DNA of 64,000 nucleotides. Origin: Pseudomonadota bacterium (GTDB taxonomy: Bacteria; Desulfobacterota; Desulfovibrionia; Desulfovibrionales; Desulfovibrionaceae). The stretch is from NCBI GenBank assembly GCA_023433925.1, contig JAEYTO010000001.1:1-64000 (forward strand), in the 5' to 3' direction. Below the pieces are notes generated by a model, which ran no database searches, was not told the DNA's origin, and was given only the letters and a program-made list of their open reading frames with translations. Position numbers and translations under genes: made by a program. Positions 16,909 through 24,388 of this stretch are shown piece after piece; the first letter of the stretch is position 1; each line of letters starts with the position of its first letter.

Positions 16909-17474
16909 GCCTGCTCAGATCCATAGCCGGCCTTCTGGGCCGGCCTCGTGCAGTCGAGCCCCGCGCGGAACGTGGCGTTTCCGCGCGGGGCATTCTCGTG
17001 TTCCATGACACGAGCGAGGTCATCCGCGCCGAAAGAGCGCTCAAGGCCGCGGGCTTGGACGTGCAGGTCAAGGGGCCGCCACCGGCGCTGCGCACCGGCT
17101 GCGACCTGGTCATCGAATTCCCGCTCATCCTGGAGCCCATCGCCAGGCAGGCGCTCGATTCAGCCCGGCTCAAGCCGCTCCAGGCCGTGCCGGTGCAGGA
17201 CATCCTCCTGGAGCCGGTGTCCTTGTTCCAGATCAAGGATTTCGGCGACTGGCTCATGGTCCGCGCGGCGAACATGAAGATCACCGTGCACAAAGCCAGC
17301 CGAACCATCGTCAACGTCTCCGGCGGTGGCTGCCCTGACGTGCCCTACCTTGCGGAAAGCCTCGTGGGCCGCACTCTGGAAAGCGCTCCCGAGCCCCTGT
17401 CCCTCGGCCATACCCTGTGCGGCTACGCCCTGCAGCTGGCCTTCCTGGAAGCGAAGACGCAATGTCCTGGCTGA
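16905..17474 (+). CDS. DUF3343-containing protein of the selenium-type cluster
   Basis: 189 residues. The middle (about 28-100) matches DUF3343: ILVFHDTSEVIRAERALKAAG, then PPPALRTGCDLVIEF, a small ferredoxin-like fold often found beside YedE/YedF and selenium genes. The C-terminal half carries VSGGGCPDVPYLAESLVG and GHTLCGYALQLAF, each with one conserved-looking Cys. The function is unknown; a role in handling selenium or sulfur intermediates is inferred from context. It starts inside the tusA-like stop and overlaps the next gene by 13 nt, the signs of a tight operon. Confidence 0.8.
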   Translation: MSLLRSIAGLLGRPRAVEPRAERGVSARGILVFHDTSEVIRAERALKAAGLDVQVKGPPPALRTGCDLVIEFPLILEPIARQALDSARLKPLQAVPVQDILLEPVSLFQIKDFGDWLMVRAANMKITVHKASRTIVNVSGGGCPDVPYLAESLVGRTLESAPEPLSLGHTLCGYALQLAFLEAKTQCPG

Positions 17475-18322
17475 TCGTCGGCACAGTGCCGCGCGAGGCC
17501 TTCCCCCTGGTGGACGGCCCTTGTGTATATGAAAACGGATCTCTGCGCGTGGATGGCCGCGAAATCGCCGTGGCGCGTGGCACCCCCGCCCTGCTGGCCA
17601 CCGCTTGCCTGGCCGCGCGCGAGCTGGGCCTCGCAATGCCCATGGCCCTTCTGGCCGGCGACACCGGCCGCGGACAAGGTAGCAGGCAGGTCTATGCGCG
17701 ACTGGTGGAAAGCGCGGCTGGACGAGGATTGCGCGGCATCACCTTCCACTATCTGCAACCCGATGTGGAATGGCACAACAAGGTGCTCTGGAAGTTGGAG
17801 GAGCTTGCCTCAAGGCCGCTGCTCGTGGCTGATGCCGGCTTCATGTACGTGGCCAAGATGAGCGGCTTCGCCACCAGTTACGACCTTTTCACGCCTGACG
17901 CGGGCGAAATTGCCTTCCTGGCGGATGAGAAGGCGCCTCATCCCTTCTATACCCGAGGCTTCCTCCTCCAGGAGGAGGAGCGCGTGCCCGAGCTGGTGGA
18001 GCGCGCCTATGCGGCCGAGAACGCGGCCAGGTACCTGCTCGTCAAGGGAAGCACCGATCACATCGTCGCGGACGGAAAGATCGTGGCGACCGTGGCGCAG
18101 CCCAGCGTGCCGGCCATGGAGCCCATCGGGGGCACCGGCGACACCGTGACGGGCCTAGTCACGGCCCTGCTCGCCGCCGGCCTCCCGGTCATCGAGGCCT
18201 GCCGCACCGCCGCCAGGGCCAACCGCCTGCTCGGCCTCTTGGCGAGGCCTACGCCCGCCTTCTCCGTGGCGGACCTGCTGCCTCACCTGCCCCAAGCCCT
18301 TGTCGCCGCCCGTGAAAGCTAG
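17462..18322 (+). CDS. Ribokinase-fold protein, NAD(P)HX-dehydratase-like, in the selenium-type cluster
   Basis: 286 residues. The C-terminal part matches the YjeF-C / ADP-dependent NAD(P)H-hydrate dehydratase fold: LFTPDAGEIAFL resembles the family's TPHPGE block, LLVKGSTDHIVADG the KG-x-x-D block, and PIGGTGDTVTGLVTALLAAG the GTGD anion-hole motif with its catalytic Asp. There is no N-terminal YjeF epimerase domain, and the first 60 residues look divergent. It could repair NAD(P)HX or phosphorylate a small molecule tied to selenium or sulfur transfer. It begins 13 nt before the DUF3343 stop, so it belongs to that operon. Confidence 0.78.
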   Translation: MSWLIVGTVPREAFPLVDGPCVYENGSLRVDGREIAVARGTPALLATACLAARELGLAMPMALLAGDTGRGQGSRQVYARLVESAAGRGLRGITFHYLQPDVEWHNKVLWKLEELASRPLLVADAGFMYVAKMSGFATSYDLFTPDAGEIAFLADEKAPHPFYTRGFLLQEEERVPELVERAYAAENAARYLLVKGSTDHIVADGKIVATVAQPSVPAMEPIGGTGDTVTGLVTALLAAGLPVIEACRTAARANRLLGLLARPTPAFSVADLLPHLPQALVAARES

Positions 18323-18488
18323 CCGGAGTCGTCTCCCATGCGTGGCGTCATTACGTCCGAGCGACTCCCTGTCTAAAATTAAAGCAACACTTTCAGTTTA
18401 ATCCACCACCATGTGACCGCCACGAGCAATCAGGCAGGCTGTTTTCCGCCCGCGGTCTGCCCTTTCCTGGCGGCGGCCGTCCGCCTGC

Positions 18489-18647
18489 TCAGTATTTCAA
18501 TATCACGTAGATGGCATGAATGATCCCAGGTACGTATCCGAGCAAGGTGAGCAGGACATTGATCCAGAACTGGATTCCAATGCCAACCTGGAGGAAGACG
18601 CCCAAAGGCGGGATCAGGATGGCCAGGAGTATGCGCAGGACGTCCAT
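18489..18647 (-). CDS. YqaE/Pmp3-family small membrane protein
   Basis: 52 residues with two hydrophobic helices (about 5-24 and 28-48) and the family hallmark IPPLGVFLQVGIGIQFWINV plus LLGYVPGIIHAIYVI. Pmp3-type proteolipids are induced by salt, cold or membrane stress and affect membrane potential. The start at 18647 follows AAGGAAGG. It lies near the CsbD stress gene on the same strand, but with almost 400 nt between them, so it is probably separately transcribed. Confidence 0.9.
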   Translation of the reverse strand: MDVLRILLAILIPPLGVFLQVGIGIQFWINVLLTLLGYVPGIIHAIYVILKY

Positions 18648-19040
18648 TTTCGTACCCTTCCTTTGCGGGGTTCGCACGGTATTGCCCGAGAAGGTCTGCC
18701 GCTTGCGGCCACGGTCTGGACCTCCAAGCGGAGAAAAGCCCCCGGCGTCCTCGCGATGCATACTGTTGCGAATCATTCATCACCCCAACCTTGGATCGGA
18801 GGCTGGCTTCGCGGGATAGCGCCGGCGCGCCAGGCCCTCCGGTCTCCATCAAGGATGTTGATGTCTATCGACACATGGAAGAACTCGAAACCGGTGAAGC
18901 GGCAGGTCCTTGATGCCTGCCGGGCACGATGCCCGCACGGGAACGGAACAGAAAGGAAGCCCAGCCATGCCGTGCCGAGCGCAGGCAATGATCGGTGTCG
19001 AAAGGGCCTGCCGGATAAGATCCGCAGGCCCTTGAACGCG
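18648..19040. other. Intergenic stretch between the Pmp3-like and CsbD genes
   Basis: No supportable gene. It must carry the promoter of the Pmp3-like gene, and it holds the CsbD terminator at 19002-19033. Short frames on both strands lack ribosome sites and family motifs. Confidence 0.5.
19002..19033 (-). terminator. Terminator of the CsbD-like gene
   Basis: 10-bp outer stem AAGGGCCTGC/GCAGGCCCTT plus inner GGA/TCC, lying just beyond the stop at 19041; the following T-run is short (CTTTC). Confidence 0.6.
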
Positions 19041-19241
19041 CTAATGCGTGCTCGAAAGCCAATCGTTGACCTCTTTCTCGGCCTCGTCCTTGCTCTTGCC
19101 ATAGCGTTCCTGGATTTTACCGACGAGTTTTTCGCGATCCCCTTCGATCATCTGAATATCGTCACCCGTGAGCTTTCCCCACTGCCGCTGCGCTTCGCCT
19201 GTTAACTGCTTCCACTTGCCCTTGAGAATCTCAGGGTTCAT
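19041..19241 (-). CDS. CsbD-family general stress protein
   Basis: 66 residues, highly charged and without membrane segment. The sequence MNPEILKGKWKQLTGEAQRQ and then WGKLTGDDIQMIEG and LVGKIQERYG are hallmarks of CsbD (YjbJ-like) proteins, abundant small soluble proteins of unknown biochemical function raised under stress or stationary phase. The ATG at 19241 with GGAGAG 5 nt upstream is preferred to the ATG at 19256. A strong AT-rich intergenic region lies upstream. Confidence 0.9.
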   Translation of the reverse strand: MNPEILKGKWKQLTGEAQRQWGKLTGDDIQMIEGDREKLVGKIQERYGKSKDEAEKEVNDWLSSTH

Positions 19242-19650
19242 ACGCTCTCCTGTCATTTATTCAGTTTCCGCCAGAAAGCCTCTCGGCTGCAGCCCGTCCG
19301 TTACATCGAATACCGCAGCTCAGGACAGGCAACTATAGGATGAGGCCTGAATCGCGGGTAAGCGTTATATCCTCGACGTGTAGGATCTCATCCAGCATGA
19401 AGCCGCATATCCAAACATGGAGACAGGATTGAACGCAACGTCCTGTCATATCCGTCAAAAATGATTGATAGGGCAGAAAAGATAGCAAAGCGCGATTGAC
19501 AAACCTTATTCATTCATGATGAAGAATAAAAACAAGTGCGTACAAAAAGAATATGTGCATATTTCTGCTTTATATTTAACATCTTGTTGTCTGTATGCAT
19601 ATTTAATACACTTTTATGAAATTTTATTTCTTGTTTTTGTTTCTCCATGA

Positions 19651-19680
19651 TAGACAATAAACGCATTATTGCATTATAAT
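19651..19680 (+). promoter_or_regulatory. Sigma70-like promoter for a candidate small RNA
   Basis: TAGACA (19651-19656), 18-bp spacer, perfect TATAAT (19675-19680) in the AT-rich stretch. Start of transcription expected near 19687. Confidence 0.5.
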
Positions 19681-19686
19681 AGCTTC

Positions 19687-19820
19687 CATGAAGATGATTA
19701 TAAATCCTAACGAGAATAATAATTGAGAGAAGAGCACAAAATGTTTTTTGTAGGGGCGTCGGTTCCAGCGAGGCGGACCTCCCTATCCCCCATATCACTC
19801 CCCCTCCGCCTCGCTTTTTT
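19687..19820 (+). ncRNA. Candidate small RNA or ileS leader
   Basis: Inferred transcript of about 134 nt between the promoter at 19651-19680 and a terminator-like hairpin. It contains no long frame that closes before the terminator. The 27-nt loop of the terminal hairpin is almost all C and T and includes ACCTCCC, complementary to Shine-Dalgarno sequences. Could be a trans-acting small RNA or an attenuated leader of ileS. Confidence 0.35.
19768..19820 (+). terminator. Long-loop terminator-like hairpin upstream of ileS
   Basis: Perfect 10-bp stem GCGAGGCGGA/TCCGCCTCGC (19768-19777 with 19805-19814), 27-nt pyrimidine-rich loop, then TTTTTTATTTTTT. Confidence 0.65.
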
Positions 19821-20022
19821 ATTTTTTCTTCCTCACCGCCAGCCGATTCCCATCCCACGGGGAGGCGCTGGGCTTGACTCCAACATCCTGGGTCAGCGAT
19901 CATTCATCAAGACCTTGCCAATCTTGACTTCATGCTCAGCTTGTTTCAATTCTCTCTCTTTGCCCGAAGCTCCCGCCGCGGAGATATGCCAACTACCCGA
20001 GTGATGGAGGCCGATAACGCCC

Positions 20023-22842
20023 ATGAGCGATTACAAGAAGACCTTGTGCCTGCCTGAGACGTCCTTCCCCATGAAGGCCAATCTCAAGCAGCGGGAGCCG
20101 GAGACCCTTAAGCTGTGGGAGGAGATCGGAGCCTACGCCCTCATGGTCAAGGCCAACGAGGGCAACGAGCGCTTCACCCTTCATGACGGCCCGCCCTATG
20201 CCAATGGACATATTCACATGGGCACGGCCATGAACAAGGTGCTCAAGGATATCATCGTCAAATTCAAGAGCATGCACGGCTACAAAGCCGAGTATGTCCC
20301 TGGCTGGGACTGCCATGGGTTGCCCATCGAGCACAAGGTCGCCCAGGAGCTCAAGGAGAAGGGCAAGCAGGACCTGCCGGCCGTGACCGTGCGCAAGATT
20401 TGCCGCGACTACGCCACGCGCTTCATGAAAATTCAGCGTGACGAGTTCAAGCGGTTGGGGGTCTTCGGCACCTGGAGCAATCCGTACCTGACCATGCAGC
20501 CTTCCTATGAAGCCGCCACAGCCAGGGAATTGGGCAGGTTCATGGCCAATGGCTCTGTTTTCCGCGGCAAGAAGCCCATCCACTGGTGCATCTGCTGCGA
20601 GACTGCCCTGGCCGAGGCCGAGGTCGAGTACGCCGATCATGCCTCGCCTTCCATCTATGTGCGCTTCCCGGTGGACGATCCGGCCTTTGCCGCGAAGTTC
20701 CCCCAGGCCGCGGGCAAAAAGGCCTACATGGTCATCTGGACCACCACGCCCTGGACCATTCCCTCCAATATGGCCGTGGCCGTGCATCCGGAATTCGAGT
20801 ACGCCCTCGTGCTCGCCGGCGGCGAAGTGCACGTGGTGGCCAAGGAGCTTCTGGAAGACCTCGCGAAGAAGTTCAAATGGCAGGATGCCTCGATCCTGGC
20901 CACCGTGACCGGCAGGGACCTGGAAGGCATCAAGGCCTGCCATCCGTTCATCGACAGGTGCTCGCCCGTCGTGCTGGCCGACTATGTGACCTTGGACGCG
21001 GGCACGGGCCTCGTGCACACCGCTCCCGGCCATGGCCGCGAGGACTACGACACAGGCCTGCGCTACGGCTTGGAGGTGCTCTCTCCCCTGGACGACAAGG
21101 GCCGCTTCCTGCCCGTGGTGGAGCCTCTGGCCGGCAAGACGGTCTTCGAGGCCAATCCCGAGGTGGTGCGCATCCTGCGCGAGCGCGGCGCCCTGTTGGC
21201 CGAGGAGAAGGTCTCGCACTCCTACCCGCACTGCTGGCGCTGCAAGCAGCCGGTCATCTTCCGGGCCACCACGCAGTGGTTCATCTCCATGGAGAAGAAC
21301 GGCCTGCGCGCCAAGGCCCTCAAGGCCATTGCCAAGGACGTGCGCTGGATACCCGCCTGGGGGCGTGAGCGCATCCACTCCATGATCGAGAACCGGCCCG
21401 ACTGGTGCATCTCGCGCCAGCGCACTTGGGGCGTGCCCATCATCGCCTTGATCTGCAAGGGCTGTGACACGGCCTACACCGATCCGGAGTGGGTGTTTTC
21501 CATCGTGGACCAGTTCGAGAAGCACCCGACGGGCTGCGACTACTGGTTCGAGACTCCGGTGGAGAAGCTCGCGCCCGCCGGCCTGGCGTGCCCGCACTGC
21601 GGAGGCCGAGACTGGGAAAAAGAGGATGACATCCTGGATGTCTGGTTCGACTCGGGCACGAGTTTCGCAGCCGTTCTGGAGCAGCGCCCGGAATGCTCCT
21701 TCCCGGCCGACCTGTACCTGGAAGGCACGGACCAGCATCGCGGCTGGTTCCACTCCTCCCTGCTGGCCTCGGTGGGCACCCGCGGCAAGCCGCCTTACAA
21801 GGCCGTGCTCACGCACGGCTACGTGGTGGATGGCGAAGGCCGCAAGATGTCCAAGTCCCTGGGCAATGTCGTCGCGCCGCAGGAGATCATCGACAAGCAC
21901 GGGGCCGAGATTCTCCGGCTGTGGGTTTCGGCGGTCAACTACCAGGAGGACGTGCGCATCTCCGGCGAGATCCTGGAGCGCCTGGTGGATGCCTATCGCC
22001 GCATTCGCAACACTTGCCGCTTCATCCTCGGCAATCTTGCGGATTTCACCCCGGACAAGGCCGTGCCTTTCGCCGAGATGGGCCCGCTGGATCGCTATGC
22101 GCTGGACCTTTTCCGCGCAAGCTTCGACAAGATGCGCGAGGCCTACGAGGATTTCGAGTTCCACAAGGTCTTCCACACGTTGCACACCATGTGCGTGAAC
22201 GACCTCTCGGCCTTCTACCTGGACGTGATCAAGGACCGCCTTTACGTCTCGGGCAAGGACAGCAAGGAGCGGCGCGCCGCCCAAACCGTCATCTGGAAGA
22301 CGCTCATGGCGCTCATGCAGGGCATGGCGCCGATCCTGAGCTTCACGGCCGAGGAGGTCTTCGGCAGTCTGCCCCAGGCCTTGCGGCCCAAGGGCCGGAG
22401 CGTGTTCGAGTCGCGCTTCTACTTCGAGCCTTCCGAGCGGCTGGACGATGAGGAGCGGTCCAACCTGCGTCTCCTGCCGCAGTTGCGCGCCGAGGTGAAC
22501 AAGGCCGCGGAGCCCATCCGCAAGGCGGGCGCCATCGGCCATTCCCTGGACACGCACGTGACCCTCTACGGGCCGGACAGCCTGTTGGCGGACATCAAGG
22601 CCATCGGCGCGGACCTGCGGGAGTTGTTCATTGTGTCCCATGTTTCCCTGGCCACGGCCGAGCAGGCGCCGGCCGGGGCCTATCGCAGCGTCGAGATGGA
22701 AGGCTTGGCCATCCAGGTCGAGAAGGCCCAGGGCGAGAAATGTCAGCGCTGCTGGGTCTACGATGCGCGCACCGGCGAGGAGGCGGCCTTGCCAGGCACG
22801 TGCCCGCGCTGCGCGCGGATCCTGGCGGGCATGGCCGTCTAG
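20023..22842 (+). CDS. ileS: Isoleucyl-tRNA synthetase
   Basis: Charges tRNA-Ile. 939 residues, class I synthetase: HIHMG (residues 63-67) is the HIGH motif and KMSKS sits at 608-612. The editing (CP1) domain lies about 190-400, and the C-terminal zinc finger shows CQRC and CPRC (about 907-930), as in the bacterial IleS type with a Zn-binding tail. Full length for the family. The start ATG follows a weak ribosome site (GATAACGCCC), so initiation may depend on the leader. First gene of the ileS-lspA-lgt-PLDc_N-cpoB series. Confidence 0.97.
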   Translation: MSDYKKTLCLPETSFPMKANLKQREPETLKLWEEIGAYALMVKANEGNERFTLHDGPPYANGHIHMGTAMNKVLKDIIVKFKSMHGYKAEYVPGWDCHGLPIEHKVAQELKEKGKQDLPAVTVRKICRDYATRFMKIQRDEFKRLGVFGTWSNPYLTMQPSYEAATARELGRFMANGSVFRGKKPIHWCICCETALAEAEVEYADHASPSIYVRFPVDDPAFAAKFPQAAGKKAYMVIWTTTPWTIPSNMAVAVHPEFEYALVLAGGEVHVVAKELLEDLAKKFKWQDASILATVTGRDLEGIKACHPFIDRCSPVVLADYVTLDAGTGLVHTAPGHGREDYDTGLRYGLEVLSPLDDKGRFLPVVEPLAGKTVFEANPEVVRILRERGALLAEEKVSHSYPHCWRCKQPVIFRATTQWFISMEKNGLRAKALKAIAKDVRWIPAWGRERIHSMIENRPDWCISRQRTWGVPIIALICKGCDTAYTDPEWVFSIVDQFEKHPTGCDYWFETPVEKLAPAGLACPHCGGRDWEKEDDILDVWFDSGTSFAAVLEQRPECSFPADLYLEGTDQHRGWFHSSLLASVGTRGKPPYKAVLTHGYVVDGEGRKMSKSLGNVVAPQEIIDKHGAEILRLWVSAVNYQEDVRISGEILERLVDAYRRIRNTCRFILGNLADFTPDKAVPFAEMGPLDRYALDLFRASFDKMREAYEDFEFHKVFHTLHTMCVNDLSAFYLDVIKDRLYVSGKDSKERRAAQTVIWKTLMALMQGMAPILSFTAEEVFGSLPQALRPKGRSVFESRFYFEPSERLDDEERSNLRLLPQLRAEVNKAAEPIRKAGAIGHSLDTHVTLYGPDSLLADIKAIGADLRELFIVSHVSLATAEQAPAGAYRSVEMEGLAIQVEKAQGEKCQRCWVYDARTGEEAALPGTCPRCARILAGMAV

Positions 22843-22932
22843 TCGCGCGGCTTGCGCGGATATCTGAATGAATACGAGGAGCACGGTCTCCGGCGTCGGA
22901 GCGCGACCCAGCCTGGCCGTCACGAGCATGCA

Positions 22933-23424
22933 ATGAAGCGACGCTACCTGTTGGCCTCAAGCCTTGCCGCGGCCGTTTTCGGCCTCGACCAGGCGAGCAA
23001 ATACATCGTCAAGGCCAGCCTGTCCCACGGCGCAGGCGTGCCGGTCATACCCGGCTTTTTTGACCTGGTGCACGTGCACAATCGCGGCGCGGCCTTCGGC
23101 TTTCTCAACAGGCCGGACCAGAGTTGGCAGACCTGGATGTTCGCCGGCGCCTCGGTCCTGGCCCTGGCCGTGATCCTCTGGATCCTGCGCCGGACCCCGG
23201 ACCAGGATGGCTGGACCATCGCCGGCCTGGGGCTTGTGCTCGGCGGCGCCCTGGGCAACCTGCTCGACCGCGTGGCCCAAGGCTACGTCATCGACTTCCT
23301 GGACGTTTATTACCGCAATTGGCATTGGCCGGCCTTCAACGTGGCCGACATGGCCATATGCATCGGCGCGGGAAGCCTCCTCCTGGCCCTCTGGAAGAAC
23401 GAACATGTTTCCGACACTCATTGA
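22933..23424 (+). CDS. lspA: Lipoprotein signal peptidase (signal peptidase II)
   Basis: Membrane aspartyl protease that removes the signal peptide from diacylated prolipoproteins. 163 residues with four membrane helices; the two catalytic Asp lie in the conserved blocks GNLLDRV and FNVADMAI near the C-terminus, and the N-terminal GLDQASK is also typical. The upstream frame (from 22852) is not conserved, so the ATG at 22933 is used though its ribosome site is poor. It directly follows ileS, the usual ileS-lspA order in proteobacteria, and overlaps lgt by 20 nt. Confidence 0.92.
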   Translation: MKRRYLLASSLAAAVFGLDQASKYIVKASLSHGAGVPVIPGFFDLVHVHNRGAAFGFLNRPDQSWQTWMFAGASVLALAVILWILRRTPDQDGWTIAGLGLVLGGALGNLLDRVAQGYVIDFLDVYYRNWHWPAFNVADMAICIGAGSLLLALWKNEHVSDTH

Positions 23425-24160
23425 TTTCGGCCCGGTGGCCATCCACACCTACGGCCTGTTCATCGCACTGGGCTTCCTGGCCGGCATGTCCTGGGCCTCG
23501 CGCGAGGCCAGACAGCGCGGGCTTTCCGTGGCCATGGTCCAGGACGTGGTCTTCTGGAGCATCCTGGCGGCCATCGTCGGCTCCAGGCTGCTCTTCGTGC
23601 TGATCAACCCGGGTTATTTCCTGCGTAATCCACTCGAAATCTTCATGTTCTGGAAGGGCGGCCTCGTCTTTCTCGGCGGCGCGCTCCTGGTGGCTCTGGT
23701 CATATGGATCTATCTGCGCTCCAAGGGCCAACCCATCATGGCCTGGGCCGACGTGCTCGTGCCGGCCCTGCCGTTGGGACAGGCCATCGGCCGACTGGGC
23801 TGCTTCGCCGCCGGCTGCTGCTACGGCAAGGAGTGTGATCTGCCCTGGGCCGTGATCTTCACGAACAATGACTCGCTGGCGCCGCTGAACACCCCTATCC
23901 ACCCCACGCAGCTTTACCACTCCCTGGGAGACCTGACGACCTTCCTCATTCTCGTGCTCGCCAAGCCCTACCTCAAGCGGAATGGCCAGGTCCTGGGCCT
24001 GTTCCTGCTCGTGTTCCCCGTATTCCGCATTGGCGTCGAGTTCTTCAGGGCCGACTTCCGCGGGACCATGGGTCCCTTCAGCACGACGCAGGTCATCTCG
24101 GCGGCGCTCATCCTCGTGGGAATCTGGCTGACATTCATCCGCAAGCCCAAAGGAGCCTGA
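23405..24160 (+). CDS. lgt: Phosphatidylglycerol-prolipoprotein diacylglyceryl transferase
   Basis: First enzyme of lipoprotein maturation: moves diacylglycerol from phosphatidylglycerol to the lipobox Cys. 251 residues, about seven membrane segments. Signature blocks are HTYGLFIALGFLAG at the start, GRLGCFAAGCCYGK (the GRxG part of the Lgt signature, with Cys-rich variation common in this lineage), and HPTQLYHSLGD. It acts just before LspA, whose gene it overlaps, so the two maturation steps are made together. The next small gene begins 3 nt later. Confidence 0.92.
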   Translation: MFPTLIDFGPVAIHTYGLFIALGFLAGMSWASREARQRGLSVAMVQDVVFWSILAAIVGSRLLFVLINPGYFLRNPLEIFMFWKGGLVFLGGALLVALVIWIYLRSKGQPIMAWADVLVPALPLGQAIGRLGCFAAGCCYGKECDLPWAVIFTNNDSLAPLNTPIHPTQLYHSLGDLTTFLILVLAKPYLKRNGQVLGLFLLVFPVFRIGVEFFRADFRGTMGPFSTTQVISAALILVGIWLTFIRKPKGA

Positions 24161-24163
24161 AAT

Positions 24164-24388
24164 ATGTTCGCCTTCTCTAAATTGAGCCCGGAGACCCTGG
24201 CCATCGTCGTCGCGGTCACGGCTGTATTCCTGCTCCTCAGCTGGTGGTCCATCCGCGACGCTTTCCGCCGGGAGTTCGCGTCCACCAACGAAAAAATCTT
24301 CTGGGTTCAACTGTCGGTGCTCGTTCCCTTTCTCGGCGGAATCGTGTACTTCCTCGTGGGAAGCAAGAGAGGGAAGAAGCTGAGATGA
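24164..24388 (+). CDS. PLDc_N-domain small membrane protein
   Basis: 74 residues with two membrane helices (about 10-28 and 48-64), joined by SIRDAFRREF, and the ending SKRGKKLR. This is the short PLDc_N (phospholipase D nuclease N-terminal) domain found alone in many genomes, of unknown function. It lies 3 nt after lgt and overlaps the lipoprotein gene cpoB by 4 nt (ATGA), so it is part of the same operon. Confidence 0.83.
   Translation: MFAFSKLSPETLAIVVAVTAVFLLLSWWSIRDAFRREFASTNEKIFWVQLSVLVPFLGGIVYFLVGSKRGKKLR

Larger units (their letters stand above)
19242..20022. other. AT-rich intergenic stretch upstream of ileS
   Basis: 780 nt without a supportable gene. The part 19500-19750 is strikingly AT-rich compared with the rest of the window. 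It holds a sigma70-like promoter (19651-19680) and a hairpin with long T-run (19768-19820), listed below. A minus-strand frame of 129 codons (19514-19903) has no ribosome site or motif. The final 200 nt before ileS carry no clear leader peptide or T-box. Confidence 0.55.

Noticed and set aside
19687..20022. T-box leader upstream of ileS
   Set aside because: No AGGGTGGNACCGCG-type antiterminator or specifier loop could be found, and T-boxes are rare in this group.
19993..22929. A 978-codon open frame on the minus strand opposite ileS
   Set aside because: It is the antisense shadow of a well-conserved GC-rich gene, rich in Arg, Gly, His and Leu, with no domain. IleS on the plus strand is certain.
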